Source of the DNA: Shimia sp047124445
Lineage (GTDB): Bacteria > Pseudomonadota > Alphaproteobacteria > Rhodobacterales > Rhodobacteraceae
NCBI RefSeq assembly: GCF_047124445.1
Contig: NZ_CP138921.1
Location: 3,534,001 to 3,598,000, forward strand
Length of the DNA: 64,000 nt
Reading direction: 5' to 3'
Both the position numbers and the translations under genes were made by a program. Each line of letters starts with the position of its first letter. The stretch's first letter is position 1. The notes below the pieces were generated by a model that ran no database searches, had not been told where the DNA came from, and worked only from the letters and a program-made list of their open reading frames with translations. Positions 1 to 7,646 of the stretch are shown here, piece by piece.

Positions 1-291
1 AGAGCGGCCTTTTTGGGTGGCGCTGCGGTGGGTGCCGACCACATTCACCGCATCCTCATAGGTGCCCAGTACTGGAGAAAATCCCGGCAGGTGCTGAATG
101 TCGGCCACATCGATCTGCCAACGGTCCAGGGCATAGCCGCGCGCCGAGAGTTCGGCAGCCATAAAGTCCTGCGCAGATTGTTCATTGCCGCGGGTGGAGG
201 GGTGCGCGGTCAGCTCCGACAGGAAGGCAATTTGCCGATCAAAGCCCGCGTCAACGGCATCACACAGCTGGGTATTCAAAGTGTCCGACAT
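1..291 (-). CDS. ArgE/DapE-type M20 family deacylase, N-terminal part (cut by window edge)
   Basis: The frame opens at ATG 291 and runs without a stop off the left edge; 97 residues are visible. The opening 'AFLSELTAHPSTRGNEQSAQ' followed by 'MAAELSARGYALDRWQIDVADI' is the usual start of M20 zinc amidohydrolases annotated as ArgE/DapE-family deacylases, which remove an acyl group from an amino acid or a small amide. The metal-binding histidines and aspartates lie beyond the edge, so activity cannot be judged. It starts 11 bp after the CoA-transferase B gene on the same strand and is probably the last visible gene of the operon beginning at 6020. The substrate is unknown; the context suggests an N-acylated amino acid. 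Confidence 0.78.
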   Translation of the reverse strand, partial: MSDTLNTQLCDAVDAGFDRQIAFLSELTAHPSTRGNEQSAQDFMAAELSARGYALDRWQIDVADIQHLPGFSPVLGTYEDAVNVVGTHRSATQKGRS

Positions 292-301
292 GGGGTTCCC
301 T

Positions 302-952
302 TCAAAAGCGTTGCATATCTTCCGCCACTGAGAGCGGCGCACCAGTGGCCTCTGCGACCTCTGCGACAGACAGGCCCTCAGCGATCTCGCGCAGGAAAAA
401 GCCATCTTCGGTCACGTCAACCACGGCCATGTCTGTGAAAATCCGGGCCACGCACCCATGCGCGGTCAGCGGCAGGCTGCAGGTCTCTTTCAGTTTCGGA
501 TTGCCCGCGCGGTCGGTGTGGGTGGTCAACACCACCACGCGCCGCGCTTTCTGCGCCAACTCGATACCACCGCCGACGCCGGGGCTGAATTTGCCGGGGA
601 TTTTCCAATTGGCCAGATCGCCGCCTGCGCTGACCTCAAAGGCGCCCAGCATGGTCAGGTCCAACCGGCCGGAGCGCACCATGGCAAAGCTGGTGGCACT
701 GTCAAAAAACGCGGATCCCGGCACGGTGGAGACATAGGCTCCGCCCGCATCAATCAGGTTTCGATCCGCCGCTTCCGGTGCCAAGGTGGGACCAATGCCA
801 GCCAGACCATTCTCGGTGTGCAGGCACACAGGGAAGTCCGCGGGCAAATGGTTCACCACCTTGGTTGGCAGGCCAATCCCCAGATTGACCACCATGCCCG
901 GCGCAATTTCACGCGCAGCGCGGGCGACCATGCGTTCTCTAGCGTTGGACAA
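302..952 (-). CDS. 3-oxoacid CoA-transferase, subunit B
   Basis: A 216-residue protein of usual family length. It carries the family I CoA-transferase catalytic motif HTENGL at residues 45-50, in which the glutamate (E47) forms the glutamyl-CoA thioester, and the conserved stretches 'NLGIGLPTKV' near residue 23 and 'GGIELAQKA' further on. With subunit A, whose 3' end it overlaps by 14 bp, it would move CoA from succinyl-CoA or acetyl-CoA to a 3-oxoacid or related carboxylate. The operon context (aminotransferase upstream, deacylase downstream) suggests it activates the carbon skeleton left by transamination. AtoA/ScoB-like proteins act on acetoacetate; the actual acid here cannot be read from sequence. 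Confidence 0.92.
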   Translation of the reverse strand: MSNARERMVARAAREIAPGMVVNLGIGLPTKVVNHLPADFPVCLHTENGLAGIGPTLAPEAADRNLIDAGGAYVSTVPGSAFFDSATSFAMVRSGRLDLTMLGAFEVSAGGDLANWKIPGKFSPGVGGGIELAQKARRVVVLTTHTDRAGNPKLKETCSLPLTAHGCVARIFTDMAVVDVTEDGFFLREIAEGLSVAEVAEATGAPLSVAEDMQRF

Positions 953-1631
953 CGGCGTATTCCTCGCTCAGGGCATCCAATGTGATGAGGTGATCGACAA
1001 AAACACCCGCCGTGTGCACGGCGTTGGCGTCCAAGCCGCCCAAGGGCAGCACCGTCTCGGCCTCGGCAATCACACGGGTGGCCGCCATGGCCATCAGCGG
1101 ATTGAAGTTCTGCGCCGTGGCGATATAGGCGAGGTTGCCAAAGGCATCGGCCCGATCCGCGTGGATCAGGGCCACATCTGCACGCAAGGCGGTTTCCACC
1201 ACATGGGTTTTGCCCTGCACCTCAACCACCTGTTTCCCTTCGGCCAGTTCGGTGCCAAGGCCAATGTCGCTCAGCACGGCGCCAAGCCCTGCCCCGCCCG
1301 CGCGGATACGTTCGGCCAGAATGCCCTGGGCGTTGAACTCAACCTCCAACGCGCCGCTGTTCATCAGGCCAATTGCATGACTGTTCAAGCCAAGATGGGT
1401 GGTGATCAAACGGGTCACCTGCCCGCTTTGCAGCAGGTGGTCGATGCCCATGCCTGGCTCGTTGGCATCGTTTTTAATGAGCGTGAGATTCTGCGCCCCA
1501 TGCGCCACCAACGCGTGGATCAGCGCCATGGGCGTGCCCGGCACTCCAAAGCCGCCCGCCATCACGGTGTCACCGTCTTTGATATGCGCCACAGCCTCGG
1601 CCATCGCGCTGCGTTTGTCAGGCAGTTTCAC
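939..1631 (-). CDS. 3-oxoacid CoA-transferase, subunit A
   Basis: This is the alpha subunit of a family I CoA-transferase, with the signature 'KDGDTVMAGGFGVPGTP' near residues 18-34 and 'GAGLGAVLSDIGLGTELAEGK' in the middle. I chose GTG 1631 because it overlaps the upstream aminotransferase stop as GTGA and gives the expected N-terminus (MKLPDKRS); a GTG at 1646 is an in-frame alternative. GGAGG lies a short distance upstream. It forms the heterodimer with the following gene (302-952). The family converts 3-oxoacids to CoA thioesters before thiolysis. The tight overlaps on both sides indicate translational coupling with the aminotransferase and subunit B. Confidence 0.9.
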   Translation of the reverse strand: MKLPDKRSAMAEAVAHIKDGDTVMAGGFGVPGTPMALIHALVAHGAQNLTLIKNDANEPGMGIDHLLQSGQVTRLITTHLGLNSHAIGLMNSGALEVEFNAQGILAERIRAGGAGLGAVLSDIGLGTELAEGKQVVEVQGKTHVVETALRADVALIHADRADAFGNLAYIATAQNFNPLMAMAATRVIAEAETVLPLGGLDANAVHTAGVFVDHLITLDALSEEYAVVQR

Positions 1632-2980
1632 GCCGCCGCCTCCCACACCGGCAAGCCGGTTTCCTGCGCAAAGGCATCCAGTGCGTCCCGCAGAATGGTC
1701 ATCAGTTCGGCGATCTGTTCCGCCGTGATGATCAACGGCGGCGCGATCAGGAAGTGGTCTCCGGCGGTGCCGCCACGGGTGCGGCGTGAGTAGATGATAA
1801 GCCCGCGCTCATAGGCCAGTTCCACAAGGCGCGCGTGTGCGTCCATCTCCGGCGGCAGCGGTTCCATGGTCTCGCGATCGGCGACAAACTCAAAGGCGGT
1901 CAACAGACCTTTGCCACGCACATCGCCGATAAATGGATAGCGCTGCATCAAGGCGGTGAGTTCGCCCATCAAAACCTCGCCCATGCGGGCGGCGTTCTCG
2001 ATCAGGCCCTGATCTTCCATCTCTTCCAGCACGGCCAGACCTGCGGAACAGGCCAGCGGATTGCCTGCGTAGGTGAACCCGTGCAGGAAACCGCCTGCGT
2101 CCAGAACCGGCTCCACCAAACGAGCGCTGGCGACAATTGCCCCCAGAGGCGCGTATCCTGCGCCAAAGCCTTTGGACATGGCGACGATATCGGGCGTGAT
2201 GCCCCAGTGTTCTGCTGCCAGGAATTTGCCAGTGCGGCCTGCGCCGGTCATGACCTCATCATAGATCAGCAAGACGCCAAACTCGTCGCAAATCTCGCGC
2301 ACGCGGCCATAGTAGCTGTCCGGCGCAACCAGCGCGCCGGTCGAGGCGCCGCCCACAGGTTCCATGATGAAGGCCAGCACGTTTTCCGGCCTTTCTTCGA
2401 GAATTTTGTCACGCAGCAGTTCGGCATATTTCAGGCCGCGCTGTTCCTCCGACAGGTTGTCCCGATCCAGATAGGTGGCGGGGGCGGTGACTTTGGGCAT
2501 GCCCTCCATCATCGGTGCAAAGGGTTCGCGCAGCGGGTCATAGCCAGTCAGATCGAGCGCCCCAAAGGTACAGCCGTGATACGACGGAAAGCGCGAAATC
2601 ACCCTATGACGGGTCGTTTCGCCTTGGGTCAGCGCATATTGGCGCGCCAGCTTTACGGCACTTTCCACCGCTTCCGAGCCGCCGGAGACAAAGAACACCC
2701 GGTCCAAGCCGTCCGGTGTCATCGTCACGGTTTTGGCCGCCAAGTCCTCGGATGGATGGGTGCGGAAATGCATGCGATAGCCAAAGGTGGCCTTGTCCAT
2801 CTGCGCCTTGATCTTGGCCAACACACGCGGGTTGGAGTGGCCGATGTTGGAGACCATCGCGCCGGAAGAACCGTCGATGTAGCGCTTACCGCTTTCATCA
2901 AAGAGATAAATTCCCTCACCGTGGCTGAGAAATGGGCGGGGATTGCGATTCTGGTAAAACAGATAGGAGTCTTCGGTCAC
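1628..2980 (-). CDS. class III (PLP-dependent) aminotransferase
   Basis: A 450-residue fold-type I, class III aminotransferase. Visible motifs are the PLP phosphate-binding region 'VSGGSEAVESA' at about 98-108, the 'IYDEVMTGAGRTG' stretch with the PLP-pyridine aspartate at 241, and the Schiff-base lysine K270 in 'DIVAMSKGFGAGY'. Class III enzymes act on omega-amino or beta-amino groups as well as alpha-amino groups. The GTG start at 2980 overlaps the ABC ATPase stop as GTGA, and its own stop overlaps the CoA-transferase A start. Paired with a 3-oxoacid CoA-transferase it could deaminate a beta-amino acid to a 3-oxoacid, but that pairing is inference; the substrate is undetermined. Confidence 0.9.
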   Translation of the reverse strand: MTEDSYLFYQNRNPRPFLSHGEGIYLFDESGKRYIDGSSGAMVSNIGHSNPRVLAKIKAQMDKATFGYRMHFRTHPSEDLAAKTVTMTPDGLDRVFFVSGGSEAVESAVKLARQYALTQGETTRHRVISRFPSYHGCTFGALDLTGYDPLREPFAPMMEGMPKVTAPATYLDRDNLSEEQRGLKYAELLRDKILEERPENVLAFIMEPVGGASTGALVAPDSYYGRVREICDEFGVLLIYDEVMTGAGRTGKFLAAEHWGITPDIVAMSKGFGAGYAPLGAIVASARLVEPVLDAGGFLHGFTYAGNPLACSAGLAVLEEMEDQGLIENAARMGEVLMGELTALMQRYPFIGDVRGKGLLTAFEFVADRETMEPLPPEMDAHARLVELAYERGLIIYSRRTRGGTAGDHFLIAPPLIITAEQIAELMTILRDALDAFAQETGLPVWEAAA

Positions 2981-3747
2981 GACGCACCTTCAATATGTTT
3001 GCGCAGGAATGCGCGGGTTCGCTCTTGGGAGGGGGTTTTGAAGATCACCTCGGGCGGGCCTTCCTCCACCACCACGCCTTTGTCCATAAACAGCACCCGG
3101 TCACAGACTGAGGCGGCAAAATCCATTTCATGGGTGACGATGATCATGGTCATGTGCTCTTCGGCGAGCTGCTTCATGACCTGGTTCACCTCTTCAACCA
3201 GCTCCGGATCAAGCGCGGAGGTGGCCTCGTCAAACAGCATCAGTTTGGGCTTCATCGCCAAAGCGCGGGCAATGGCGACACGCTGTTTCTGACCGCCCGA
3301 GAGCTGGGAGGGATAATAGTCGATGCGCTCCAACATGCCGACATGGTCCAGCTGTTGTTCAGCCAGGTCATTGGCTGCGTCTTTGCCCAATCCTTTGAGC
3401 AACATCGGCGCCATGGTCACGTTTTCCCTCACAGTCATATGCGGAAACAGGTTGAAGTGCTGAAACACCATGCCAACGTGCTGGCGCATCTCGTTGATGT
3501 GTTTCTCATATTGGCGGTGCGGCAGCTTTTTGTTCACCTGCACACCGTCGAGCCAGATTTCCCCGCCGGTCAGCGGATCGAGGTCATTGATCGCCCGCAG
3601 AAGTGTGGATTTGCCCGACCCGGAGGAGCCGATGATACCGACAATCTGCCCGCGCTCCACGGTCAGGCTGATGTCCTTGAGCACCTCCAGCGTGCCAAAG
3701 GATTTCTGGGCGTGGCGGATTTCGACAAAATGGTTTTGGTCGCTCAT
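2977..3747 (-). CDS. polar amino-acid ABC transporter, ATP-binding subunit
   Basis: A 256-residue ABC ATPase of the GlnQ/HisP type. Walker A is 'GSSGSGKST' near residue 40, the Q-loop region is 'VGMVFQHFNLFPHMTV', the signature is LSGGQKQRVAIARAL and Walker B is LMLFDEATSALDP. I chose ATG 3747 (MSDQNHFVEIRH) over an upstream in-frame ATG at 3807 because AGAGG sits just upstream and the protein then has the usual family length. It follows the two permease genes and precedes the aminotransferase with a 4-bp overlap, so import and catabolism appear to share one message. Confidence 0.95.
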   Translation of the reverse strand: MSDQNHFVEIRHAQKSFGTLEVLKDISLTVERGQIVGIIGSSGSGKSTLLRAINDLDPLTGGEIWLDGVQVNKKLPHRQYEKHINEMRQHVGMVFQHFNLFPHMTVRENVTMAPMLLKGLGKDAANDLAEQQLDHVGMLERIDYYPSQLSGGQKQRVAIARALAMKPKLMLFDEATSALDPELVEEVNQVMKQLAEEHMTMIIVTHEMDFAASVCDRVLFMDKGVVVEEGPPEVIFKTPSQERTRAFLRKHIEGAS

Positions 3748-3761
3748 GGTGGCCTCTTGTG

Positions 3762-4418
3762 TCAGCGCGAAATGGAGATGCGGCGTTCGATTTTGCGCTG
3801 CACCCATTCCATGGCCAGGTTGATTGTGTAGTAGACCGCCGCCGCCAGCAGGTAGAATTCAAACGGGCGGTAGGTCTTGCCGATGACCCGCTGGGCAGAG
3901 AGGGTAAGCTCGCTCACGCCGATGACGGAGACCAGCGCGCTGTCTTTCAGCAGGGCGATCATGTTGTTGCTGATCGGTGGGATCACATCGCGGACCGCCT
4001 GGGGGATCACCACCTTGCGCAGCGCCTGCCCCCGGCTGAGACCAAGCGTGCGGGCGGCTTCCATCTGGCCCTTGTCCACGGCCAGAATGGCGGTCTGGAT
4101 CAGCTCGGAGTTATAGACCGCGAAGTGCAGACCCAACCCGATGATGCCAGCCACAAAGGCAGGCAGGTCGATGCCGATTTGCACCAGACCGAAGTAGATC
4201 AGGAACAGCTGCAACAGAAGCGGCGTGCCCATGAACACCCATTCGATCAGGCGGAAGGGCTGGCGGATGATCCAGGGCGCATAAAGTGCGATCACCGCAA
4301 ACAGAATGCCGCCGACGAAGCTGAGGGCCGCGGCGGCCACGGTGATGCCAATGGTCCAGAGCGCGCCCAACAGGACCACGTCCATGTATTTGGGGAGGAT
4401 GGAAAAATCGAGACCCAT
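3762..4418 (-). CDS. polar amino-acid ABC transporter, permease subunit 2
   Basis: A 218-residue inner-membrane permease of the HisM/GlnP type, with about five hydrophobic segments. The cytoplasmic coupling motif 'EAARTLGLSRGQALRKVVIPQA' region (from about residue 143) contacts the ATPase. It lies 14 bp upstream of the ATPase gene and 17 bp downstream of its paralogue at 4436-5083; the two permeases would form the heterodimeric channel. Both share the 'VDKGQMEAARTLGLS'-like segment, as expected for a duplicated pair. Confidence 0.95.
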   Translation of the reverse strand: MGLDFSILPKYMDVVLLGALWTIGITVAAAALSFVGGILFAVIALYAPWIIRQPFRLIEWVFMGTPLLLQLFLIYFGLVQIGIDLPAFVAGIIGLGLHFAVYNSELIQTAILAVDKGQMEAARTLGLSRGQALRKVVIPQAVRDVIPPISNNMIALLKDSALVSVIGVSELTLSAQRVIGKTYRPFEFYLLAAAVYYTINLAMEWVQRKIERRISISR

Positions 4419-4435
4419 GTCTGTGCCCTTCCCGA

Positions 4436-5083
4436 TCAGCTGATCTGGACTTTACGGTCCAGCCAGGCAACGCCCCGGCCGGTTACGTAGATGATGATCA
4501 TGTAAAGAATGCCCGCGAGCAGGAACATTTCGAACGGCTTGTAGGTGGAGCCAATGTAGCGCTGTGCGGTGTAGGTCAGCTCGATCACAGAAATCGCCGC
4601 CACCAAGGCAGTAGCCTTGATCAGCATGTTCAGGTTGACCCCAAGCGGGCGCACCATCAGACGCGCGGCCTGTGGCAGGATCACCTTATACATCGCCTGC
4701 CATTGGCTTAACCCGAGGGTGCGGGCCGCTTCGCGCTGGCCTTTGTCGATAGAGACAATCGCGCCCCGGATGGTCTCGGTCATATAGGCACCAGCGTTGA
4801 TGCCCAGCCCAATCACACCCGCCTCAAAGGCATCCAATTGAATGCCCACCTGCGGGCCACCAAAGTAGAGAATGAACAGCTGGATCAGGGCCGGTGTGCC
4901 GCGAATGAGGCTGACGTAAGCCGCACCAATGAAGCGCAACACGGCAAACCGGGAAAGGCGCGCGGCGGCGCCGAGACTGCCGCAAATCAATCCGAGGATG
5001 GCTGTCAGGATCGACAGGAGGATTGTGATCCAGGCCGCTTCCAGAAAAAACGGAAAGACCTTTTGCATGAGGTCGAAGTCCAT
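4436..5083 (-). CDS. polar amino-acid ABC transporter, permease subunit 1
   Basis: A 215-residue permease of the HisQ/GlnP type that pairs with the next gene. ATG 5083 (MDFDLMQKVFPFFLEAAW) gives the normal family N-terminus; the frame continues upstream to 5191 but that extension is proline- and arginine-rich and lies next to a strong hairpin. The EAA-type motif 'EAARTLGLSQWQAMYKV' is present. A hairpin at 5201-5229 separates it from the binding-protein gene, which would allow the binding protein to be made in excess over the membrane subunits. Confidence 0.95.
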   Translation of the reverse strand: MDFDLMQKVFPFFLEAAWITILLSILTAILGLICGSLGAAARLSRFAVLRFIGAAYVSLIRGTPALIQLFILYFGGPQVGIQLDAFEAGVIGLGINAGAYMTETIRGAIVSIDKGQREAARTLGLSQWQAMYKVILPQAARLMVRPLGVNLNMLIKATALVAAISVIELTYTAQRYIGSTYKPFEMFLLAGILYMIIIYVTGRGVAWLDRKVQIS

Positions 5084-5200
5084 GCGGCGTCCTTTGCTCG
5101 GGCGGGTGGGCGCGGACGGTATGCCTGCGGCCCGTGAGTGGTGTGGCGCGGGGCTCCCCATAAGCCTCGCGCGATCAACGCAGCCATCCAAAATGGCAAA

Positions 5201-5229
5201 CCCCGCGCCGCCTAGGGTGCGGCGCGGGG
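5201..5229 (-). terminator. intercistronic hairpin between binding-protein and permease genes
   Basis: A perfect 11-bp stem (CCCCGCGCCGC paired with GCGGCGCGGGG) encloses a 7-base loop. On the minus-strand transcript it follows the binding-protein stop codon by 11 bases and is followed by TTTG and further T-rich sequence. It could act as a partial terminator or as a 3' stabiliser of the binding-protein message; the downstream operon still appears to depend on read-through. Confidence 0.7.
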
Positions 5230-5240
5230 CAGATCAGAGC

Positions 5241-6020
5241 TTAGCGGATGTCCGCGCCGATCCATTTTTTGGCCAGCTCCAGATAGGTGCCGTCTTCCAT
5301 CATCGAATCCAGCGCTTTTTGCATCTCTGCGGCCAGCTCCGGGTTGCCCTGACGGATCGCAATGCCTGCGCCAAAGGGCTCGGTGGTTGGATCGCCGAAC
5401 ATCTCAAACTCCTGGCCCTTTTCGCCCATCGCCAGAATGGCCGCGATGGAGTCGTTGACAATCGCGTCCACGCGACCGTTTTCCAGCTCCAGCAGCAGCT
5501 CAGGCAAACCTTTGTAGGTGCTGACCGCGTAGCCTTTCTCACGCGCCCAATCCTCATGGGTCTCGCCCAGGGTCAGACCGACTTTCTTGCCTTCCAGGTC
5601 TTCCAGGCTGGCAATGCCCGCGCCCGGTTTGGTGAAGATCGCGCGTTTGTCGGAGTAGTATGGCCCAACAAAATCAACCACCTCGTCCCGCTCCGCGGTG
5701 ATGGTCATCGAGCCAACGATGGCGTCGTATTTGTTGGCCAACAGGCCACCGATGATGCCATCCCAGGCGGTGGTCACAATCTCAGCTTCCATGCCCATGC
5801 GCTTGGCAATTTCCGCACCCACAGCCGGGTCAAAGCCCACAACTTCGTTTTTGTCGTTCACAAAGTTGAACGGAGGGTAGGCGCCGGACATGGCGATGCG
5901 GATCACGCCGCCTTCTTTCAGGTCAGCCAGTTCATCTGCGGTGGCCGCTGTGGTGAGGCCCAGCATGGCAAAGCCAGCCAGAGCAACGGCGGATTTCAGA
6001 ACGTTACGGCGAAAAATCAT
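5241..6020 (-). CDS. amino-acid ABC transporter, periplasmic binding protein (family 3)
   Basis: A 259-residue periplasmic solute-binding protein. Residues 1-29 look like a cleavable signal peptide (RR near the N-terminus, a hydrophobic core, then TAATADE). The mature part has the family 3 pattern: 'IAMSGAYPPFNFVNDKNEVV' near 41, 'VGSMTITAERDEVVDFVGPYY' with the conserved arginine that usually grips the ligand carboxylate, and 'NGRVDAIVND' with the acidic residue that usually meets the amino group. It is the first gene of the operon running to the left edge and lies divergent to a LysR regulator. The ligand is probably an amino acid or a derivative that keeps a free carboxylate. Confidence 0.93.
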   Translation of the reverse strand: MIFRRNVLKSAVALAGFAMLGLTTAATADELADLKEGGVIRIAMSGAYPPFNFVNDKNEVVGFDPAVGAEIAKRMGMEAEIVTTAWDGIIGGLLANKYDAIVGSMTITAERDEVVDFVGPYYSDKRAIFTKPGAGIASLEDLEGKKVGLTLGETHEDWAREKGYAVSTYKGLPELLLELENGRVDAIVNDSIAAILAMGEKGQEFEMFGDPTTEPFGAGIAIRQGNPELAAEMQKALDSMMEDGTYLELAKKWIGADIR

Positions 6021-6142
6021 ATGGTGTCTCCCAGTCGATACGGCGCGCCGTTAAGTGCTGCGCGCTGGCGGAATTGCCCGCTCTGAAGCAAAACCTTGCA
6101 TGGGAGTTAATATTGCGCAAATAAATATCAGGTATCCTTAAT

Positions 6143-6157
6143 ATAGATCAAATCTAT
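6143..6157. promoter_or_regulatory. LysR-type T-N11-A palindrome at the regulator start codon
   Basis: ATAGATCAAATCTAT is a perfect 6-bp inverted repeat around CAA. It contains T-N11-A (T at 6144, A at 6156), the classical LysR recognition geometry. Its last two bases are the first two of the lysR start codon. It lies 123 bp upstream of the divergent binding-protein start at 6020, so bound regulator could repress its own gene and act on the transport operon. Confidence 0.6.
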
Positions 6158-7115
6158 GCAACAACCCTATCAACAGCGTTTCCCCTGGAACCTCGACTGG
6201 AACCTCCTGCGCACCTTTATGGTTGTGGTGGAGCAACGCGGCATTTCCAAAGCCGCCGATTTTCTCGGCCTCAAACAACCCACCATCTCTGCTGCGCTCA
6301 AACGGCTTGAAGATCACACCGGTCAGACCCTAGTGATCCGCAAGCCCAACGAGTTCTCCATCACCCGCGCGGGACAGGTGCTGTACACCGAATGCGCCAA
6401 GATTTTTGGCACGGTGTCGCAACTGCCCTCACTGCTGGATCATGCCGAAGGCGAGCTGCGTGGGCATTTGTCGATCTCCACGACCAGCCACGTGATCTGT
6501 CCGCATTTTGACGATTTCCTGAACCGCTTTGCCCAGACGCATCCCAATGTCACTTATTCCTTCGCGGTTTCCGAAAGTAACGAGGTGCAAACCATCGTGG
6601 CTCAGAACCGGGCCAGCTTTGGGCTCTGCCTGTTGGCGCAAATGCCTGAAAATCTGGACACATTGATCCTGTATCGGGAGTTTTTCGCGTTTTATTGTGG
6701 TGCGCGGCATCGCCTGTTTGAGGCCGACCACATCACGCCCAAAGACCTGGAGGGTGAGGCATTTGTGGCGTTCCAAACCGAGGCCGAAGGCGGCCCGCTG
6801 GAGGCCATGTCGCGCCTGCGCGCCCGGCTGGGTCTGGCCAATACCTGGCGCGGCGTGTCATCCAGCCTGAACGAAATCCGCCGCATGATCATGGCCAATG
6901 TGGGCATTGGCGCCCTGCCCGTTCACGTCGCCGCCCCTGACGTAAGCGCCGGGCATTTGCGCCAGTTGCCCCCCTACGAAGACCTGCCTATGGTGGACAT
7001 CTTCCTGATCTCCAATCCCGCCCGCCGCATGTCGGATGTGGAGAGCACCTTCCTCTCCGCGCTGGAAGCGGAACTGGCAACCATTGACCTCGCTGACCGC
7101 ACGTATGTGGAGTGA
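6156..7115 (+). CDS. LysR-family transcriptional regulator
   Basis: A 319-residue LysR regulator. The N-terminal winged helix-turn-helix spans about residues 13-72 ('WNLLRTFMVVVEQRGISKAADFLGLKQPTISAALKRLE'), and the rest is the periplasmic-binding-like effector domain. It is divergent from the amino-acid uptake and catabolism operon (gap 6021-6155) and is the obvious candidate regulator, with the substrate or an intermediate as inducer. No good ribosome-binding site precedes ATG 6156, which sits inside a T-N11-A palindrome, so leaderless translation or a different transcript start is possible. The next in-frame ATG would cut into the HTH. Confidence 0.93.
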   Translation: MQQPYQQRFPWNLDWNLLRTFMVVVEQRGISKAADFLGLKQPTISAALKRLEDHTGQTLVIRKPNEFSITRAGQVLYTECAKIFGTVSQLPSLLDHAEGELRGHLSISTTSHVICPHFDDFLNRFAQTHPNVTYSFAVSESNEVQTIVAQNRASFGLCLLAQMPENLDTLILYREFFAFYCGARHRLFEADHITPKDLEGEAFVAFQTEAEGGPLEAMSRLRARLGLANTWRGVSSSLNEIRRMIMANVGIGALPVHVAAPDVSAGHLRQLPPYEDLPMVDIFLISNPARRMSDVESTFLSALEAELATIDLADRTYVE

Positions 7116-7249
7116 CCTACCACTGACGCTCGTCAAAAACCTTCAAAATGACAAGGCGGTTCATCAAAAGCGCAGGCACCTGTACGTTTGCACACACCCT
7201 GGCTCCCACGAAGTGGTCCAAACTCTCTGACAAAAAGTTGGAGGTCGGT

Positions 7250-7369
7250 ATGTTTCGTGTGCCCAAATTATTCGTCGTTAGCTGTGTCACAATCCTGTTT
7301 CACGCCCCACTCTCTTATCAAATTGCCCTTTTTGGCCCCATAGGCGCTGACGTCAGACAAGCTGCTTGA
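7250..7369 (+). CDS. possible small membrane peptide (39 aa)
   Basis: ATG 7250 is preceded by GGAGG at the right spacing and opens a 39-residue frame (MFRVPKLFVVSCVTILFH...) with one hydrophobic segment. There is no recognised family and the composition is less biased than in neighbouring genes. It may be a real small membrane protein or a chance frame in a gene-poor interval. Conservation of the start, ribosome-binding site and stop in relatives would decide. Confidence 0.25.
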   Translation: MFRVPKLFVVSCVTILFHAPLSYQIALFGPIGADVRQAA

Positions 7370-7501
7370 AAGCCCTGAGCTGACGTTCATAAGAAACGCA
7401 GTGAATGACAGCTTCGGCGCTCGACTTGCAGGACAGGGCTGGGGCGTCGTCAGGGCGGATCATATCCGCCTTGGGTTATTCGCTGCCATTCCGCCTCCCC
7501 T
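7370..7501. other. non-coding interval with a short perfect inverted repeat
   Basis: I see no convincing gene here. The interval contains GGCGGAT-CAT-ATCCGCC (7454-7470), a 7-bp inverted repeat with a 3-base centre that could be a hairpin or an operator. It ends at the minus-strand terminator at 7502-7542. A 9-bp inverted repeat (GCCTCCCCT at 7493-7501 and AGGGGAGGC at 7538-7546) brackets that terminator. Confidence 0.35.
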
Positions 7502-7542
7502 AAAAAAGCAAAAAGCCCCGGCCGATTTGATACGGTCAGGGG
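7502..7542 (-). terminator. rho-independent terminator of a small minus-strand transcript
   Basis: Read on the minus strand, CCCC-TGA-CCG and CGG-CC-GGGG pair around an AT-rich loop and are followed by TTTTT, GC and six more T residues. This strongly suggests that something is transcribed leftward through 7540-7750. The stop codon of the candidate small frame at 7536-7646 falls inside the stem. Confidence 0.55.
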
Positions 7543-7646
7543 AGGCAAAGCTTGAGCGTTGGCAGTGACCTGAGCCCCAAGTTTCCTCCACCTCGCGGAG
7601 AGTCCTTGGGTTTGGTTTGTTGACCGTACGCGGCCAGTTTGTCCAT
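7536..7646 (-). CDS. candidate small ORF (36 aa) ending in a terminator, possibly a broken longer gene
   Basis: ATG 7646 has AAGG seven bases upstream and opens MDKLAAYGQQTKPKDS..., 36 residues, with the stop inside the terminator stem. The same frame stays open upstream (a stretch reading ...ARSNQEDDYLPEGPD) but has no start codon. Another frame, starting MPKTLLRK at 7741, would join it if one more A were present in the A5 run at 7716-7720 (minus strand), giving about 68 residues. It may therefore be a small protein gene with a homopolymer frameshift, or simply a structured small RNA: CCCAAG and CTTGGG arms within it can pair. No family is recognised. Confidence 0.3.
   Translation of the reverse strand: MDKLAAYGQQTKPKDSPRGGGNLGLRSLPTLKLCLP

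Noticed and set aside
1..6020. Ectoine uptake and degradation
   Set aside because: The M20 deacylase and aminotransferase recall doeB/doeD, but no ectoine hydrolase gene is visible and a CoA-transferase pair is not part of that pathway.
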